64,000 nucleotides of DNA from contig JAQFWX010000017.1 in NCBI GenBank assembly GCA_027605045.1, positions 186,001-250,000 of the forward strand, written 5' to 3'. This document shows, in pieces, positions 11,083-22,072 of this stretch. The notes under the pieces were generated by a model, which was not told the DNA's origin, ran no database searches, and saw only the letters and a program-made list of their open reading frames with translations. A program made the translations under genes and the position numbers. How positions within the stretch are numbered: position 1 is the first letter of the stretch; each line of letters opens with the position of its first letter. The DNA is from Phallus indusiatus (taxonomy: Eukaryota > Basidiomycota > Agaricomycetes > Phallales > Phallaceae).

Positions 11083-11790
11083 ATGAAAATTGACTCTACA
11101 ATTATACGTACGACGGGACAAAAGCCTTCTACCACACCTGCCGAACCTCTTCCCGAAACCGAAATCTACACCTGGCTCCTCATTCTATACTATCTCATCG
11201 ACAGTATTTCTAATTTCCCGCAAAAGCGCCATGAACATGGGGATACCGGCAAAACGTTTAAAGAAGAAATTCATGCGAAGGCTGTTTCGTTCGGTCAAGA
11301 AACGGTGGAACGGATTCATTCGCTCAATAGACGAAGTCTTAATCCTCTTGCTGCCAGAGTGTGGTTCGCTTTAGGACGTGTATACGAGATTAAAGGCAAT
11401 CTACCCGATTTAAGACCGTAAGAAAATTGGTATTATGGTCAATAATGATAACAACTAAACCCTTCCGGTAACAGTCTTCTCCTCAATGCCCAGCGCACCG
11501 CTTCTCTGAGACACGACATCGAAACACTCGCAACACCCATCAACCTCATTCTCAGACTACACCTTCTCACATCCTCATACGGCTCAGCGTCCACCTTTCT
11601 ATCTAAAGCAACTTACCCAGATTTGTCTTTAATCTCATCTACCACCACAACTCCAACAAACACGGCTACCACTACGACTACCACTACGGCCAGTACCATC
11701 AGCAGCAACAACAGCACAGCTTTCTAGCTCTACTTCGTCTCCGACACAGTTAGCTCGGTATCTATATTACATCGGACGAATTCGGGCAAT
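11083..11790 (+). pseudogene. 26S proteasome subunit Rpn3 (PSMD3) fragment
   Basis: Rpn3 is a PCI-domain subunit of the proteasome lid. This copy contains the middle of the family: PLPETEIYTWLLILYYLIDS, then ETVERIHSLNRRSLNPLAARVWFALGRVYEI, and after a 58-nt intron (11418-11475) LLLNAQRTASLRHDIETLATPINLILRLHLLTSSYGSA, then after a frame change in an ACC/ACT repeat (about 11640-11730) LARYLYYIGRIRAM. The N-terminal third and the whole C-terminal PCI region are missing, and the frame is broken at the microsatellite. Rpn3 is essential in yeast, so a full copy presumably exists elsewhere and this is a dead partial duplicate. Confidence 0.8.
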
Positions 11791-12689
11791 GGCACAAGTG
11801 AGACAGTCAGAAATACATCCACAGACGCCAACTCATGTGCAGAACCATGCATCTGACAGTTCCTTTCTTCGCCATTATCTCAATCTCAACGGCAGCAGCA
11901 GCAATAGCAACAACAGTACATTGTCGCACATCCAGCTCTCTCATATTCTCTCTCATATTCAAGCGCACACTCATATCCGAACCCAGACGCACTCTCCCGC
12001 CGCTTTGAACTCCATGCTTTTACACGGGTTACTGGCGGCGGTCCGTCATCTCTGACCAATGGATCTTTGGGTGCTGGTGGCTGTAGAGGTGGTAGCGCTG
12101 CTACTTTCTTTGGTTCAAACAAATTAGATTAGTTTGTTTGTTTGGGACATAAATCGCTTTTTTAAAGCAACTGGACGTCAGCGGTGTGCGCCACAGATAA
12201 CTCGTAGGCATGCCTCGTATCAACAACAGCAGCAGCAACATCAACAGCAGCAACAGCGTCATAAACATTCATCCACTGCTGTTTCATCCGCTACTGCGCA
12301 GGTGCTGATTAGTACGCCAGTTTATCAATTCCGTCGCATTACAATCATCATCGCCAGTCATCGATCATCATTCATTATCAATGTTACTTCTGTCGTCTCA
12401 TCAACACGCTGCACGCAGTCTCCCATTCTTTAACTGACGGACTTTCGGGAGCAATGGGCTTGATATATACTTATTAGCCCGTCATTACACCGAGTTGAAT
12501 GTTGAGCACGGTCATGATAAAACTGCTATAAAATCCAATGAAGACATGGATGAACAACATTGTACGTAACACACTTCAAAGCTTCGCCCGAAGTGCATCC
12601 CGTGGATTGAACAAAGTTGCGTACGCAAATATCCAGTGTCACGACGCTACGGATATTTGTTGGTCACTAGTTAGATAAAATAATATAGC
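11791..12689. other. Low-complexity stretch with CAG/CAA tract
   Basis: Bases 12226-12262 are a (CAG/CAA) tract that would encode poly-Gln on the plus strand. 11895-11915 has a similar AGC/AAC run. Open frames here are driven by these repeats, and no protein family is recognised. It may be further decayed sequence downstream of the Rpn3 fragment. Confidence 0.4.
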
Positions 12690-13500
12690 AAGATTCCACC
12701 TTCCAGCGAGCGTATCCGTTCCTTCAGTATAACGCTTCACGCCGCCTTTTATCAACCACCTGCTATCCCGCCAATTATGTAAACCATCCTCCAAATGAGG
12801 ATCAAGCATTGGCATTGCTGAAATGCAGTCATAGATTCCCGTCGATACGTAGATTGAAGAAAGTAGATAAGAACTGCCATCGGTGATAAGAATACAATCT
12901 TCTGGATGAAGCGGTATAAGCTAACTAATCAAAGTTAAGTAGCAAGACAACCGGTACTAAAGCGCGATGTCGCCAAAGAAGGTGTGGATCTTCTCTTTAT
13001 GCTAGAGCTGGGAAAAGCGCAGCGTAAAGGTGGTATGGTATTGTGCTTTGTCGGGTAGATGACAGGTGTTTGTGGTGGTGTAGATAGCTCTGAAATACTG
13101 TAGTCCAGCGAAAAGGTGTTAGTGCCTTGACGTCCTATAGCACAAGCGGGGGGTACTGTTACACACCTATATCCAATCGAGCAGATAACGCCACGTTTAG
13201 ACAGCTCTTGAATAACGGATATAACCCCTTCTACTTCACGTGCCATGGTAATCATCCTGACAAGGCGGGTTGGATGTAATATCGTTGGGTTGACTCGTAG
13301 ATAGCTCCTTTAATCTCGTAAAGTAATAGAACCGTAAACAGCTTCGAAAGCACCGAATTCCTATGTGATTTGTTAGCAAAAAAAAGCGGCGTAGAAAGGA
13401 AGGACAAACTGCTAACCATTAGTAGCTACCAGCAGATACCCTGGCATACGCCTCTTTTGGCGTGGTGCAAAAAAGGGACCTTCAGCATGCCAACCAAGCA
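12690..13500 (-). pseudogene. N-acetylglucosamine-6-phosphate deacetylase pseudogene
   Basis: NagA/Dac1 removes acetate from GlcNAc-6-phosphate during use of chitin-derived aminosugar. In minus-strand order the family's blocks are visible: LGWHAEGPFFAP (the HAEGPF motif, near 13490-13450), ITMAREVEGVISVIQELSKRGVICSIGY (13252-13165), HPEDCILITD (about 12910), MLDPHLEDGLHNWRDSRWLIKGGVKRYTEGTDTLAG (about 12830-12710). Between them the frame changes repeatedly and there are stops, and the expected HLFNAMPQLHHRDP block is only a smear near 13080-13050. The N-terminal and C-terminal parts are missing. The order and spacing of the blocks support a decayed true gene, not chance similarity. Confidence 0.85.
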
Positions 13501-16500
13501 ACGTCGCGCTTCTTGAGTGGGATGTGGCAGCTAGGAGAGGAAGAAGCTACATGAAACGAGTGAAAAGAATGGACAGGTAATGAAAAATCGGGGACTGAAG
13601 TTACTTTGACATAGTGGGACTTCTCTTGCGTCTAAAGGGGACAAACGAGCCTTTTAGCGAAGAAAGAGACGACAATAAACTAAAGGGCCATACAATAATA
13701 GTCTGTAATAGCCTGAAAGGACATCATTAAAAGAGACGTATCAAGACCTCGAAAGGAACCTACGCAAGTGACGGCTGTCTCTACGAGCTGACGACCATCC
13801 TCCCGCTAAGGTCAATTATAGTGCTAGGACATTGGTTCAATTCGTAAAACATTTTCTAAAGTGCCATTGATTCAGGAAGAACACTGTGAACGTTCAAAGT
13901 CGAACGACGATGTTACTGAGTGTCAGCTGTGATGCCCTTTCGTTTATCGAACCACATATCGCGCTGGACAACTGAACCGTCTTGGCGAGTTTACAATTCG
14001 TGAAGCAAGGAGAGTGTTTGACATGATTCAAGGGCGGAACGGGGTAGTAGTGGTAGTAAAGACGAAAAGGAATGTTATATGGGCTGCCCAGGATGACCAC
14101 GTAGAACATGAGCGAGCGTGTCTTGTGGGAGCCAGCGAAGACCACATGGTTGGCAGCAAGATCTGTCCCGAAGCGCCCATGTAGACTGACTGACTTGTAA
14201 GGCAATCACTCAGAAAGTGGCAGCATGGTAACCTTTTCGCAAGATCTATATCTCACATCTATATCCATATAACCAAGGGGCTTTACAAGTCGTCACAAGC
14301 TTGCTTTTATTTACGTCGGATAGAATTTTGCACTATATAACATTATAAAACATAGAAAGCAGTGGACGACTGCTAGTCAAGCTTGAATCTGAGAGTGCAC
14401 AGTTTCATCATCACTTGCTATCACAAGGCGTTATGTCATTTTCTATGAGATGTTTGATGATTTTGGCGGGTTTTCCGCCGATGAGGACATCGTCTGGCCA
14501 AGTGCCTTTGATTTTTGAAAAAAAGGTTAGCAAGGAATGAGGTTCATCGAATGAAGCGGGTAGCATAGTATGGAACCAGCGGTAACAACAACGCCTTGAC
14601 ATAGAGCAATAAAGATGAAATAGTCAAATTGCAAACTTCAGCTGAAAATATGACATACGATTCGCACGTTGAGTTGATCGCATAACTTCCTTGGCTTGAG
14701 TCATTTCTGAAGCCACCTCTCGATAGCTTCGGCCGGAATGTTCTGTAGAGGCCGAACTTGCGTACTCGTTTCAACTTGAGCTCGGAGACCAGCGTCCTGT
14801 ATAAACCGACCCTCGACATGAGCTTCATGAATTTTGTCAGTGCATCTGAGCACGGTCACATTGAAAGCTTCGAAGAATGCTTGCTAACTGGTTCTCGTTG
14901 GCGGCTGTCATCAAGCTGTCATTGAGATGGCAATCGTCAACTGAATGGTAGAAGATCTCTCACACGGTTTGCTTACTTACACGCAATTCTTTGCGACACT
15001 AGTGCTAGCGAAATATATGAGAGACCGTCGGCGGACTGCTATCCCCGACATCAATTCGAATTGAAAGAAGCCCTCGAGTTCCGACGTGACGACAAACCTT
15101 TCAGAACTACTTGGATGTAGTCTCTCCCAAGCCTTACTAGTGACATATGTACGTGGACAATAGTACGTGGACAATACATTCCAATGTTCTGAATTGGACT
15201 ATAACACTAGCCTGGAATTAGATACACCATTGATTCGTTGATACGGCACAGTGAACGTACTAGTTTACCGATGGCGAAAATGACAATCACTTAATAATTC
15301 GCTATTTTGTTAAACAGTGAATATAAGAGTCTTCATAGAAATTTGATGAATCGCTTTTTATCGCCACATTCAAAGACTTCCCTCCCTGACCGGCCTGACC
15401 TCCTAACGGTCATGAACAAGAGGTAGATAGGACAAGATGGAGAAGGCCCTAAGGCCTAAGGACTCTCCGGCAACTATGTACGGTGACATCGGTTTATGTA
15501 ATCAACTTTTACAACGCGGCACGATGTCACGGCAACAGTGCCTACGAGTTTTACTTCAACGACCGCTTTATAACGAAAGGAGGCGATCTCTCCACCCTTT
15601 CACCTCTTTCATAATTACATCAGGTACTCATCGCGCGTTCTACCTACAATGTCCGTAACGACCCTTGAAGAGGCGGTGCTGCAGGAATTCAGCTCGATTC
15701 TGCAGTCGTCTCTTTTCTTGTTCTACTACCGACAATCGCACAGAAGCGTTCAATTCGCTTTTATCTTTCAACGGTATTTTCTGTGCCCTTTTCGTATGTG
15801 TTCAAGACTGATACCTACTTATCTAGACTCGAACAGGAACAGATAGCGGCAATTGGGACCCTGAAGAGGTCCTCGTTAATGTACGCGAAGCAGAGATTGG
15901 ATACCGAGACGGTGGGAAATCAGCATGCTCTGGATGGGTCATGGTTTTGAAAAGGGTTGAACCATCGTGTCCCCCTTTTTTTCAGCTAATCCGACTTACT
16001 AGTATATTCCACCTGAATCATCCGATTCTCTCACAAGGAAGCTGGATCGGCAGTCAGGCGAAATTCTTCCCAGTAAGGTCCAGCCTACACTGCACTCCGA
16101 ACCCAACACATCTACGAACGCCTTATACTTTCCATCGCCTTATGCTTTCCACCGGTCCTAACTCAAATCCGTTACCCGCCTACCCACATCAAACCTGCCA
16201 ATCGATGTCCTTTTTCCACAAAATAGAGGAAGCTATTCAAAAGGCACCTGAAACGATACTCGAAGGCCTTGATCATGTCGAAGGGTAATTGTGAAGTTTG
16301 GCAAGACTCAGGACACAGTACTAGCTGTTTATATGAAGGATTACTAGAGCCCAACAGTTCGTTGCATTCTCGATCTTTCTGTGTATGTGTAATTGTGGTA
16401 GCTCATTGCTTCCCTTATTTAAATAGGACGTCATGATAATCCGGCTGCAATACGTGTGGACATGATCGGAGAAAGAATCAATGCATCGCGATACCAATCT

Positions 16501-17519
16501 TTCACAAATATAAGGTCCAGCAGCTGCGTCAAATGGCATATTGATGGGCATGAATTTTTTACGCGGTGTCGGAATTACTTGACAATGCTCGTGAAGTAAG
16601 CTGTCCGTAATGGCATATCAGAAGTCCTCTATGAAATAACTTCATCTTTCAGGTGATTACGATTTTGGACTGGTGGCTTACCCGCGAGCTTTATCTGAGA
16701 AGACCTCCTGCGTATAGCGAAGAGTGGCGATGGATCGTTTAAGGCTACATCGCAAAGCTCAACAGGGTGTAAGGACTTATTCGTTGTTTATAAGGAGGTA
16801 TGTAATTCGCTCGTTTATAGCAAACACCCATCCATATTTGTCTAGGTGACGCAAAGCATGAGTTCTCATCACACGAAATCATATCTAGGATCTCTTCATA
16901 AGAATATAGTTGTCATGGTAAGTCCTTCCTACCAACGAAGAGAAGAAAGCTATAGAACTCAATTCTCGATAGCGACATCATGATCATATTGTGTCGCGAG
17001 ACGACATCGAATTTTGGTTGCATCATGAAAAAGTAATGCGAGACGACTATATACCATATCGCGGTCTTTATTAACATCCACCATCAGGTTGTCGTTGTTG
17101 ATAACCACCGGGCTCCCATTGGGGGCCTCGATTTGTATTTTGAACGATGGGAGACCCGCAATCAATCAACGTCTTTCCTTTTAGTGAATGAAAGTTTAGA
17201 AAAAACATATTCAGCTCTCAGGCAGACGTTCATCCCACCGTTTTTGGTCTTCGTTGAAAGATGGAACAAAGTGAAAACGCGCAAGGTGATTTTTTATCTT
17301 CCTTCTGAATCAAAACTATGCTGAAATGTATAATAATAGTACAAAGACGACGCGTAAGTTTTATTCATACAATGCACAAGATTAGATACCTCTAATCCAC
17401 TTAAACTCTTTCTAGTCGATATGACTGGCTCGCATTTCCTCATGACGTATCCGTGGCTCAGAATGGAGCACACACGTAAGAACATGTCTTAATTGAAAGC
17501 CTTTTGTTTTAATGTCTCC
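13501..17519. other. Decayed sequence with unidentified coding remnants
   Basis: No intact gene is seen. On the minus strand 14830-14400 carries coding-like fragments that change frame, for example HEAHVEGRFIQDAGLRAQVE and PLQNIPAEAIERWLQK. A likely intron (GTATGTCAT...CAAG) precedes TWPDDVLIGGKPAKIIKHLI. On the plus strand 16670-16735 reads YLRRPPAYSEEWRWIV. On the minus strand 17165-16959 is open for 68 codons (KIQIEAPNGSPVVINN) with no stop. None is assigned to a family. Many GT...AG-like intervals with no open frame between them suggest old, mutated genes. Confidence 0.45.
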
Positions 17520-17850
17520 TTCATGGCTGAATGTAGGTCATCCGTACCGTGAATCGTTTCATAGGATGGGCCGACATTTCCGTCAACGGTTTCATTATGC
17601 CATATCGGAAGATGCATTACGGGATGACGAAGACGAGTTTACTAGACCTGGTTTCCTTGGCGCGAGAAAAGTGTTATTATGTTAAAGTAACTTGAGCTGC
17701 AACTCTTCATCGTCTACCTATTTGTCTCATTGCTGTTGTTCTAGCTTCTCTAAATGCCGCTGTGCAATATTACTCGGTTGGCATGCTGAAGGTCTTTTTG
17801 TGTGCCGGGCCAGAAGAGGCACGCCTATTACTGATGGTTAGCTATTTACC
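17520..17850 (+). pseudogene. Second N-acetylglucosamine-6-phosphate deacetylase remnant
   Basis: The plus strand at 17766-17800 encodes LLGWHAEGLFV, the same motif as in the minus-strand copy near 13490. At DNA level the two share GGTTGGCATGCTGAAGGTC. Just upstream, 17560-17600 reads IGWADISVNG, which fits the GxIDxQxNG motif that precedes it in this family. Frames differ between blocks and an intron-like interval separates them. Divergence from the other copy indicates an older or independent duplicate. The HAEG block is convincing; the upstream block is tentative. Confidence 0.5.
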
Positions 17851-20800
17851 CTGCTTCTCTACACTGTGGTTATAAACAGCTCTATAAACAGCTCTATCAT
17901 AGCTTTGGGTGCCTTTTAAACTGTCGGCAATTCTGCCGCTGGCCATGCTATAACGTAAGTCTGACACATGGCATTGAGGTATGTTTTGAAACATCATTGT
18001 CTGCTTTCCGTGTTCCTATCTTTCGTTTGTAGAATTCAGTGTTCAATGTCGTGACACTTTCAAAGCCTGGTGCTCAAGAAGAACTTCTTCCGTAATGATG
18101 TCGCGCTGTGTTTGAATGTTCAGTCTATTCCCCGCGATCACCAGCAACCGAACGCATATCCACTATCAGCGAAGATCAAACCTTCAGACATCTACAACTA
18201 TCTACAAACGCCTTCCCTCTATCTGATACTTCGACCTCGGTGTAGCCAAGCTACTTCTTGACAATCTGTATCGGAAACAATCAGCACTATAGCAATGCGG
18301 TGCGCCCAAGTGGCTTACGATTCCGTGCAAGAACACCAGTTGTCGGGTGTTCAATCAACTCTCCGGACCTTTCTGAATAGGTTCATTGCCTACCTACCCC
18401 GTAGTATGTATGTATCACTAGCTTCTAATCCGATGTGAACTCATTTCGCTGGCTGCTGTTAGAACAGATCAGATTGTGGTTCAAGCTGCACAGGTAGAAC
18501 GGCAAGACGGTCCCGTCCGATGTGGGCATGTTGTGGTTGTGTGTTGACAGCAAACTCTGGCCGATTAGCCCGCGTTTTGCACAAGAGGTCGGATCGACAG
18601 TTACAGTCACCGTGTCTATTTCTGTGAGGAGCTGCTTTGGAAAATGGTTCACATCACATGGGAGGGTATTAAATGTCGCACCCAAAGCCGAAGGTGTAAG
18701 CGGAAAATCCTTGAAAATCTCACCATGAAGAGGACAATATCGACGAAGCTTGGAATCGCGTTTACACAGATTACATCATCAGACCCACTCCGTCCAAACT
18801 CCGTCCACCGTCTCAGGCAGTCAGGCTGATACTTCAACGAATGGAAATGTAAGCCAGGCATTTGCTTTCCTCCTGTCCTAATACTAAATTGATATCTGCA
18901 TTCCCGTCCGTCATTAGACACTGAAAGCGTCTGCATCAAAGTCTGACGGTGGTGATGATTCATTGGGTCGTTCGTCCAAAAACGACAGCTGGAAGACTTC
19001 ACGTCGCTGCCGTTCTTGTTTAAGCCTCCTTATGATCAGATTGTCCTGGCACGGTATGGCTATGGCTCTTCATAACTGTCCAGACGACGCAGGAGCGGAG
19101 ACTCCAACAAGCCTTTTCCTGCGAGTATGCTTGTCGGTGGTCGTCTCCAAGACAAATCTTCTATCCACATGCAGTATCGACAGTTATTCATAGGGTCAGT
19201 GACAGTGTTAGCTTGTAAGCCATTGATAACGGTTTTTCTCTCTGTTTTAGGACGATAAAGTGCCTCTCGGCAGAGCTTCGTCAATATCTTCAGCCGCTTT
19301 CACACTTTGTCTCTCATATGGGTCTGGGATACGGCTACGGATTTTAACACACGAACGGAGACTGTGACAGTGATGATAGCGGTGCTGAAGAGTTTGGCGA
19401 GCCCAAAGAATCAAACAATGACGCACCGGCTGGATCTCCCAACGCTCCTCATTCAATTCAACCGGGTTATGTGAGAAGGTAAAATACATGAATCAAGTGG
19501 CTATGCAAACGATTTTGTCATATCATTTATAGAACTCTGGGTGACTGCGAAAAGTATATGGAACCTACAGGAGGCCTGCGTGTTGTATATCCCGTCTACC
19601 ATATTCCATAGCCCTCCGTCACAATTAGGTATTTCTTGTCTTGTCTTTCTTGACAAGAGTTTCACCCTTTATTACGATGCTTTAGCCACAGTGCGTAACG
19701 GCTTCCTTTGCCAGTCGCCGGCCGGCATGCTGTTAAACTCTCTATACGAGCCGCAACTATTCGAGGTCTTTATAACATTGGATGGATGGGTGGAAGCTCA
19801 TCTTCTATGGCTGCACCGGCACTCGTATATTTGTCCGGTTCAATTCCTCTTCCCTTTGTTTGCTTTGTCTTTCGCTACCCCTCTAAACCCCCAAGCTCGC
19901 AGCTTTTCTTTGACTCATTTTCCTTTCCCTCTTTTTTGGCTTGTACTTTAATATCCGCCGGTTTTCAACCGCCTGTTTGGACAAGTGAATGACGTTGTTT
20001 ACCTGTGTAAATACTGTTGTCAAAACAAAAACTGCAGGATATAGCGACTACACTCCCTTTTGCTTTTGCAGGGGAGGGACGGGACCCGTATCCGTCAAGT
20101 AAGCTTAAACTGCAGTGTGCTACTTTGCTCACCATCTTTCCGTAAGATCGAAATGAAACTCGAGCCCCCCATGATATTTTGGGCAATACGGCCACGCTGT
20201 AAAACTAAATGTGAACTGTTTGCCACACCTACCTATCGCTTGAAAGTGAAAGAAAAGGTTACGCAAAGTTACACAAATGAAAAGTAAGGACAAAACGGGT
20301 TCGAGTCCCTCTTATTATTCTACAGTGACTGTGAAGGAAGGAACAAAAAAACCCTGCTTAGTCAAACGTTCCATCAACACGAATAGCTCTGGGCGGTCAA
20401 ATTTGCAAGAGGATTACATACCTCATCATCTTCCCGCCAACCGGGTCCAATGCGCTTTTACAGTCCGAGCATCCCTAATCGACCCTCAATACTTTCCACT
20501 TTCAAAGGCCGCTATGGTTTGCATGAGACCTTCCGGTCAGCGGTCGCATATGTAAGGAAAAGCAGAAAAACTAACGACGGTGGGTGCACCAATTCGCCAA
20601 TTTCCGCATCAGCATCACCACACAACCTTCGTCAACTAGTAGACCAATACGCTATAGCGATCTATGAATTCGGTTAGCGTGGAAGAGAAGATGCGCGAAG
20701 GACTTTACTGGGTAGATACTTACTAGGTAGGTTCGTTATGAATCCACGCTGCAAAGCCTGTAAGCGTCTCTACATACCTGAGTCAAGTTGCAAATGGGCT

Positions 20801-20940
20801 GTACGAGAGGAAAGGATGTACCTGGGAGGACGAAGCTTATGATTATTGTCAGCTTGGGAACGTTCCTAAAAGTACTTTTTGTGAGTGCGAGCATATTTAA
20901 AGACGCGAACCTTCTCGACATACGTTTAACAGATATTTGA
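17851..20940. other. Decayed sequence, no intact gene
   Basis: A short direct repeat (AAACAGCTCTAT twice) lies at 17873-17900. On the plus strand, 18730-18840 and 18990-19290 read like exons of an unidentified protein (for example NIDEAWNRVYTDYIIRP and LPFLFKPPYDQIVLARYGYG, then SMLVGGRLQD, separated by stops). The pieces are in order, which suggests one broken gene, but the family was not recognised. Nothing is supported in 19500-20940. Confidence 0.4.
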
Positions 20941-20947
20941 CGATTGG

Positions 20948-20957
20948 TTAGGGTTAG
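20948..20957 (+). repeat. Telomere-like TTAGGGTTAG
   Basis: One and a half copies of the fungal telomere repeat. Further TTAGGG motifs lie at 21834-21839, 21868-21873 and, mirrored, in the right arm of the foldback element. They are interstitial and too short to be a telomere. Confidence 0.6.
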
Positions 20958-21478
20958 GCCGGCGTCGGGTCAAAACCAACTTCCCCCGCGCAATGGATAT
21001 ATAAAATCTAAAGGTGGAGACGCGAGTTCAGAAAGTATAAGGAGATAGTCACCGAGACATACCACAATCCTACTATTGAGTTGCTTGAGAGTGATACCTG
21101 ATCATGTGACTACAAAAGCGAGTATGAATTAGAGAAACAACAACTAAAAGGGTACAAATCTAATGCCATGAATAACGCTGCAGCAGTCTTTCAAGTGAGG
21201 TAGTCATATATGGGAAAGCTTCAAAGAGATCGACCTCAATGATGACTTCAAGGACAAGGAGGGAAACTAAGGAAAAAAGAATCAGTTCGAGTTGCATGAA
21301 AAAAAACCAAAAAAAAACCGGGAGTAAGAATGCCGGAAAGAGCGTGGCCATGGACGAGTGGAAATGAGAGAGAAAGGAGGGAGAGGTGACCACCGAGATG
21401 GGAGAGGATGGACCTGACCCTTTAACCCGAACGACCCTTTCTCACCGACGTGCCCGAGTAAAGAAAAGAACGTCAAAG

Positions 21479-21600
21479 AGACCCGCCGAAGTTCTAACGA
21501 CATCATGAACGAGTCATGACTGGCTCATCTAAAAAAAGAGAGACCCGCCGAAGAACTAAAGACATCATGACAAGTCATGACTGGCTCAATTAAACGTCTT
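21479..21600 (+). repeat. Two-copy 62-bp tandem repeat
   Basis: The unit beginning AGACCCGCCGAAG and ending near CATGACTGGCTCA occurs at about 21479-21529 and again at 21541-21591 with a few substitutions. It contains the near-palindrome GACATCATGA...TCATGAC. Confidence 0.8.
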
Positions 21601-21789
21601 GTTCTAGACAAGAGTGCATCGGATTGACTCGAGGCGAAGCTGGATGGTGGTGGATGGGAGGAGAGAGGATAGCGAGTGTGCTGAGTTTACTGAGTTTGAA
21701 AATCAACGAGTGATGCATTGATGGGTGACCGGTGACGCGTGACTAGATGCGATGGGATGCTGGAGTTGTGGATGAACGCGCAGTTGGAA

Positions 21790-22072
21790 AAAGAGTAGTC
21801 AAGTAAAGTGGGGGGGAGAAAATAGAGAATATATTAGGGTTAAGGTCAATAAATAAGAAGGAAAATTAGGGTTAGGAATAGGGGCCAAAAAAGGGCGTAA
21901 ACAGTTGGGTTTACCTCGGACGATTATCGGAGGACCGATAATCTACCTCAGTAAACCCAACTGTTTACGCCCTTTTGCCCCTATTCCTAACCCTAATTTT
22001 CCTTCTTATTTATTGACCTTAACCCTAATATATTCTCTATTTTCTCCCCCCCACTTTACTTGACTACTCTTT
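21790..22072. repeat. Tight foldback element with telomere-like motifs
   Basis: Arms 21790-21930 and 21935-22072 are near-perfect reverse complements separated by only four bases. Mismatches are confined to an A/C-run region near 21890-21897 and to about eight positions beside the centre. Each arm carries TTAGGGTTA-type motifs twice. The transcript of either strand would fold into a stem of about 140 bp. No coding sequence and no convincing target-site duplication was found. It fits a non-autonomous foldback or MITE-like element, but the family is unknown. Confidence 0.85.

Noticed and set aside
13894..14205. 103-codon minus-strand open frame
   Set aside because: No recognisable motif and no splice signals at plausible places; the surrounding sequence is decayed.
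15437..16288. Several plus-strand open frames (65-115 codons)
   Set aside because: Compositional noise in decayed DNA; no consistent protein across adjacent frames.
20285..20312. GGTTCGAGTCC resembling a tRNA B box
   Set aside because: No A box, no cloverleaf and no acceptor stem can be built around it; likely chance.
20948..22072. A chromosome end
   Set aside because: TTAGGG motifs are single or paired, internal and flanked by ordinary genes; not a telomere.
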